Positions 33,553 through 36,619 of a stretch of 36,619 bases of DNA are shown here, piece after piece. The notes under the pieces were generated by a model. It saw nothing but the letters and a program-made list of their open reading frames with translations, ran no database searches and was not told the DNA's origin. Every line of letters begins with the position of its first letter. The first letter of the stretch is position 1. The DNA is taken from the NCBI GenBank assembly GCA_020831705.1, contig JAFIGB010000090.1, forward strand, positions 1-36,619, read 5' to 3'. Source of the DNA: Candidatus Sumerlaeia bacterium. GTDB taxonomy: Bacteria; Sumerlaeota; Sumerlaeia; SLMS01. Made by a program: the position numbers and the translations under genes.

Positions 33553-36500
33553 TTACAGGTTCTCGGGAATCAGCGTGAGAATGTTTTCCCGGTCGGCACC
33601 AAGGACCGTCCAGTCGGAATCAAACCGGATGCCGCCGTTGGTTGTAAAGACGGCGCGTGACTCGCCGGTGGGAAGGTTGTCCACATAGAAAAGGGAGTCC
33701 GAGACATCCATTTCCAGCGTCCACGGCCCGGGACCGTTGTCCTCCTGACGACCGACGGGGCGGTGCTCAAGCCTCATCGTCCCCGGGGAAAACTCGTCGC
33801 CATTGGCGTCCACAATGACGATGCCCACGTTGACCAGCTCAAGATCAATGTCTATACGCTGTTCGTAGGGGCGTTCCTCCACGGTGAATGTCTCCCCGGT
33901 GATCGCCCGGGTGCTGCTTCCCGTCACCGGGATTTCCACCGAGTAGACACCGGGGGCGAGGAAATGCTCGAACTGGCCGTTGCCGACCGTCAGGGTGGTG
34001 CGGCTGGCCTGGGCGCCACGGAGGGGAGCAAGTTCCAGCTGGAAGAACCGGGAGCGGTCGCGCTGGCCATTGCGTCGCAGCGTTCCCTCGACCTGGATCA
34101 ATCCCTCAAGGCTGAAGTCCACTTCCTGGCTTTCCATGTTAATGGTGACGTTTTGCCGCTCGATGACTGCGTTGGTTCCTGACAGCAGCGTCACCGCGTA
34201 GCGGCCCGGCGAGACGTTGGCGAAGACGTACTCCCCACTGGAGTCCGTCGTTTCCGTTGGATCACGGAACCCGGTGCCGAGGCGAACGGTCATGCCGCTG
34301 GCAGGCCGACCATCCGGACCCGTCACGACGCCATGAACCCTTGCGCCCTGGTGCATTCTGATCTCCACCAATTCGGGGCGCTGGCCTGATTCGAGGACGA
34401 CTTCCACCTCGTCGGACATGACATAATCCTCCAGTTCGGCCTCAAATCGAAGGGTACCGGGCGTTGTATAGGCGAATTCAAAATTCCCCCGGGTGTCCGA
34501 CGTGACGGTCCTGCGATTTCCACCCTCAACCCGGCGCCACTGGTTGCCACGGGGGCGGGCTTCATCCTGAACCGTCATCCGAACTTCGACGCCTTCCAGA
34601 CCACGTCCATCGGCATCAACGACCTGACCACGAAGGGTCACGGAGTCGCCAATTTCCACCCGTACCTCCGCGGTCTCACCGCCATCGGTGACTTCGAAAT
34701 TTTCGAACCCGTAGGCACCGGTACGTTCACCACTTTCTGAAAGTGGATAGACATGGACGCGGTATGTACCCGGGGAAAGGGTCTCTGTCACGGCGGCGGT
34801 CTGGTTGATGACACGCCCCTCCACGTTCGTCCTCCGGTCGCGACCACGGGTGCTTGAATCAAGAGCGAATTGATACTCAAAGCTGGTGACCTGATTGCCA
34901 CCCGGTTCCGATGCGGTCAGGGAGACCGAGGCCCGGGCGCGCATTTCAACGGTTACCGGGGAATCCTCGACATTGATGTTCCCCATATTGACATCGTCAT
35001 AACCGGGATGTCTCGCCTCCAGAGTGAAGGTCCGTGCATCCTCATCCATATCGTTGAAGGTAAATCGTCCCTGCGCGTCGCTTTCCACGGAGGGAGCATC
35101 TGGCGCCCGCCAGCGGCCAACGCGGCGTGAAAGAAGGGCCCCCTCAATGGGATTGCCTTCCTCGTCCACCACCACACCTTCAAAAAGGGCTGCTGCCAGT
35201 AATTCAAAGTCCTGACCTTCCAGATCCTCGCCCTCTGAAAGATTGATCATGCGGGGATCGGGAGACACCATCGCCATGTCTTCCGGCGGGGAGACCGCGA
35301 GGAAACCGCGGGTGCCGTATATTTCCTCGATGATGTAGGTGCCATCGGCGCCCGTGGTCGCGGAATCCGCCGTGCCACGCCGTCCTGCTGCCTGGCGAAG
35401 GGTCACTTCTGCGCCGTAAACGGGCTCACCATCAGGCCCGGACACGGTACCTGAAACGGAGGAGAAACCGGAAAGCGTCAATTCGACAGGTTCGAGGGGA
35501 CCTTCGGCGGCGACCTCGTATTGGCTGGAATGATATCCGTCGGTGCTGCGTGCGAGGAGGAAACCGCGGGCCTCGGGAGGAACGCTGATCTTGAAGCGGC
35601 CATCAGGGCCGGTCTGTGACTGGGCATTGGCGATGTCGGGATCTGGCATGAGTTGAAGCCCCCGGGCACGACCAATTTCCGGGCGGAAGTCCACGCCCAC
35701 ACCCGCCACGGGAGTCACCCCGTCTGCAAGGAAGACGGTGCCTTCGAGAAGCAGTGTCGGAGTCACGGTGATGCGCACTTCCTCGCCGGATTGGAGGCGG
35801 TCGATGCGCACGTTATGTGTCTGCCATTCCGCTGCATCGTGGCCGTAATGGGAAGGAAGTTTGTAGTGAAGACCGGGAACGCGGAAGACTCCACCGCGGA
35901 CTTGTGAATACGTTTCCAGGGTGAAGCGACCATCAAAGCCGGTCACAATGGAATCCACGGGAGCATTTCCCGCGGGAGCGCCAAAAGAACCGTCAGGCTT
36001 GGCAATCTGGACGCCCTGGATGGGCTCCTCCGTTGCGGCATCAACGACAACTCCGTTGATCGTCAACGCAGGGTCAAACTTGAGTGTCACCGTCTTTGAT
36101 TCGCCAACATTTAGCAGGGTGCTGTTTCCGGTGGACTGGATGGCGGGGTTGTCGCTGGTTGCCACCAGGGTCTGCCATCCGGCACGGACGGCCGGGAATT
36201 CGAAGTAGCCCTCCTCATCGGTGCGGACGAACTGGGTATCCAAGTCGGGAAATGGGGGCTGGGTCCGCCAGCCGGGGCCACCCGGACGGAAGATGGTTTC
36301 CACCGCGGCGTTGTTCATGGGGCGACCTTGAGCGTCCAGAACACGCCCGCGAACGCTTGCCTCCCCCTTGCGAAGGACAATCTTCGATTCACTTTCCGAT
36401 GGCGCTGCAACTTCAAGGACATTGGGGAGGTACTCGCGGTGCTTGGCGTGAATCATGACCAGCTTGCCCCGGGGTGCGGCCTCAAATTCAAAGATTCCGT

Positions 36501-36619
36501 TTTCGTCGGTCTCGACAATGGGGAAGGCATCGTAGGGGTCCTGCAAGGGGCTGCTTGGATTGGAGGAACCCACGAGAATCCCCACCTTCCCTCCGGGGCC
36601 CGGATGCTCCATACGGTTC
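33553..36619 (-). CDS. Giant carboxypeptidase-regulatory-like repeat protein (5' end outside window)
   Basis: At least 1021 residues of tandem beta-sandwich units of the carboxypeptidase regulatory-like type. The frame stays open to the window edge; the ATG at 36612 falls inside a unit, so the true start is probably upstream. At least eight units are recognisable by openings of the type GxVxDxxGxPVxGAxV: VRGRVLDAQGRPMNNAAV, INGVVVDAATEEPIQGV, VSGTVSGPDGEPVYGAEV, FEGVVVDEEGNPIEGALL, LRGQVVDADGRGLEGVEV and VHGVVTGPDGRPASGMTV among them. Each is followed by a T-x-D-x-G-x-F/Y segment. Such arrays are found in secreted or surface proteins and serve as stalks or carbohydrate and peptide contact modules. 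No catalytic domain, anchor or sorting signal is visible in this part. Confidence 0.88.
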   Translation of the reverse strand, partial: NRMEHPGPGGKVGILVGSSNPSSPLQDPYDAFPIVETDENGIFEFEAAPRGKLVMIHAKHREYLPNVLEVAAPSESESKIVLRKGEASVRGRVLDAQGRPMNNAAVETIFRPGGPGWRTQPPFPDLDTQFVRTDEEGYFEFPAVRAGWQTLVATSDNPAIQSTGNSTLLNVGESKTVTLKFDPALTINGVVVDAATEEPIQGVQIAKPDGSFGAPAGNAPVDSIVTGFDGRFTLETYSQVRGGVFRVPGLHYKLPSHYGHDAAEWQTHNVRIDRLQSGEEVRITVTPTLLLEGTVFLADGVTPVAGVGVDFRPEIGRARGLQLMPDPDIANAQSQTGPDGRFKISVPPEARGFLLARSTDGYHSSQYEVAAEGPLEPVELTLSGFSSVSGTVSGPDGEPVYGAEVTLRQAAGRRGTADSATTGADGTYIIEEIYGTRGFLAVSPPEDMAMVSPDPRMINLSEGEDLEGQDFELLAAALFEGVVVDEEGNPIEGALLSRRVGRWRAPDAPSVESDAQGRFTFNDMDEDARTFTLEARHPGYDDVNMGNINVEDSPVTVEMRARASVSLTASEPGGNQVTSFEYQFALDSSTRGRDRRTNVEGRVINQTAAVTETLSPGTYRVHVYPLSESGERTGAYGFENFEVTDGGETAEVRVEIGDSVTLRGQVVDADGRGLEGVEVRMTVQDEARPRGNQWRRVEGGNRRTVTSDTRGNFEFAYTTPGTLRFEAELEDYVMSDEVEVVLESGQRPELVEIRMHQGARVHGVVTGPDGRPASGMTVRLGTGFRDPTETTDSSGEYVFANVSPGRYAVTLLSGTNAVIERQNVTINMESQEVDFSLEGLIQVEGTLRRNGQRDRSRFFQLELAPLRGAQASRTTLTVGNGQFEHFLAPGVYSVEIPVTGSSTRAITGETFTVEERPYEQRIDIDLELVNVGIVIVDANGDEFSPGTMRLEHRPVGRQEDNGPGPWTLEMDVSDSLFYVDNLPTGESRAVFTTNGGIRFDSDWTVLGADRENILTLIPENL
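33850..33857 (-). repeat. GTATAGAC motif copy 10
   Basis: In the repeat-protein gene, read as Arg-Ile-Asp (CGT ATA GAC). Flanks are C and A. It lies 379 bp from copy 9 in the opposite orientation. Confidence 0.6.

Overview
The window is dense, high-GC (roughly 60%, judged by eye) bacterial chromosome. It carries about 24 protein genes on both strands, mostly separated by under 150 bp. I see no rRNA, tRNA, CRISPR array, insertion sequence or phage gene. Four lipoprotein or Sec signals, a type IV pilus ATPase, ComEC and a peptide-binding-protein transporter suggest a two-membrane heterotroph. Dimeric-type GlyRS, fused gamma-alpha KorA, a PIN-TRAM membrane protein, MutS2, an OpcA homologue and a giant carboxypeptidase-regulatory-like repeat protein together suggest an uncultured lineage outside Proteobacteria (Planctomycetota, Sumerlaeota or Hydrogenedentota-like). 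That placement is a weak inference.

Layout. 1-2784 (+): 3' part of glyS, then a translationally coupled pair of unknown envelope proteins. 2788-8139 (-): an Opp/Dpp-type operon (binding protein, OppB-like, OppC-like) in which all three proteins carry large lineage-specific insertions and no ATPase gene is present. 8414-13344 (+): a membrane-anchored unknown, purH, a lipoprotein and an OpcA-like protein. 13376-14425 (-): PIN-TRAM protein. 14735-18178 (+): mutS2 and a GT2 glycosyltransferase. 18188-20647 (-): comEC. 20978-24816 (+): a cold-shock-like/TM2 protein, a DUF2752 protein, a PilU-like ATPase and a GT4 glycosyltransferase. 24776-28404 (-): a phosphodiester-glycosidase lipoprotein, an Rrf2 regulator and a YigZ protein. 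28580-33441 (+): recN and korAB. A strong hairpin terminator separates korB from a convergent repeat protein (33553 to the window end, partial).

Functional themes are core metabolism (purH, korAB, an OpcA-like G6PDH helper), genome maintenance (mutS2, recN), DNA uptake and surface motility (comEC, PilU-like), nutrient import, and envelope or glycan chemistry.

The most unusual signal is not a gene. The 8-mer GTATAGAC (with its complement GTCTATAC) occurs ten times, always followed by a purine and nine times preceded by a pyrimidine when read as GTATAGAC. The copies lie in three reading-frame phases, on both strands, and once between genes beside the terminator. It looks like a genome-wide dispersed signal such as an uptake sequence, a modification site or another architecture motif, though a codon-context bias is not excluded.
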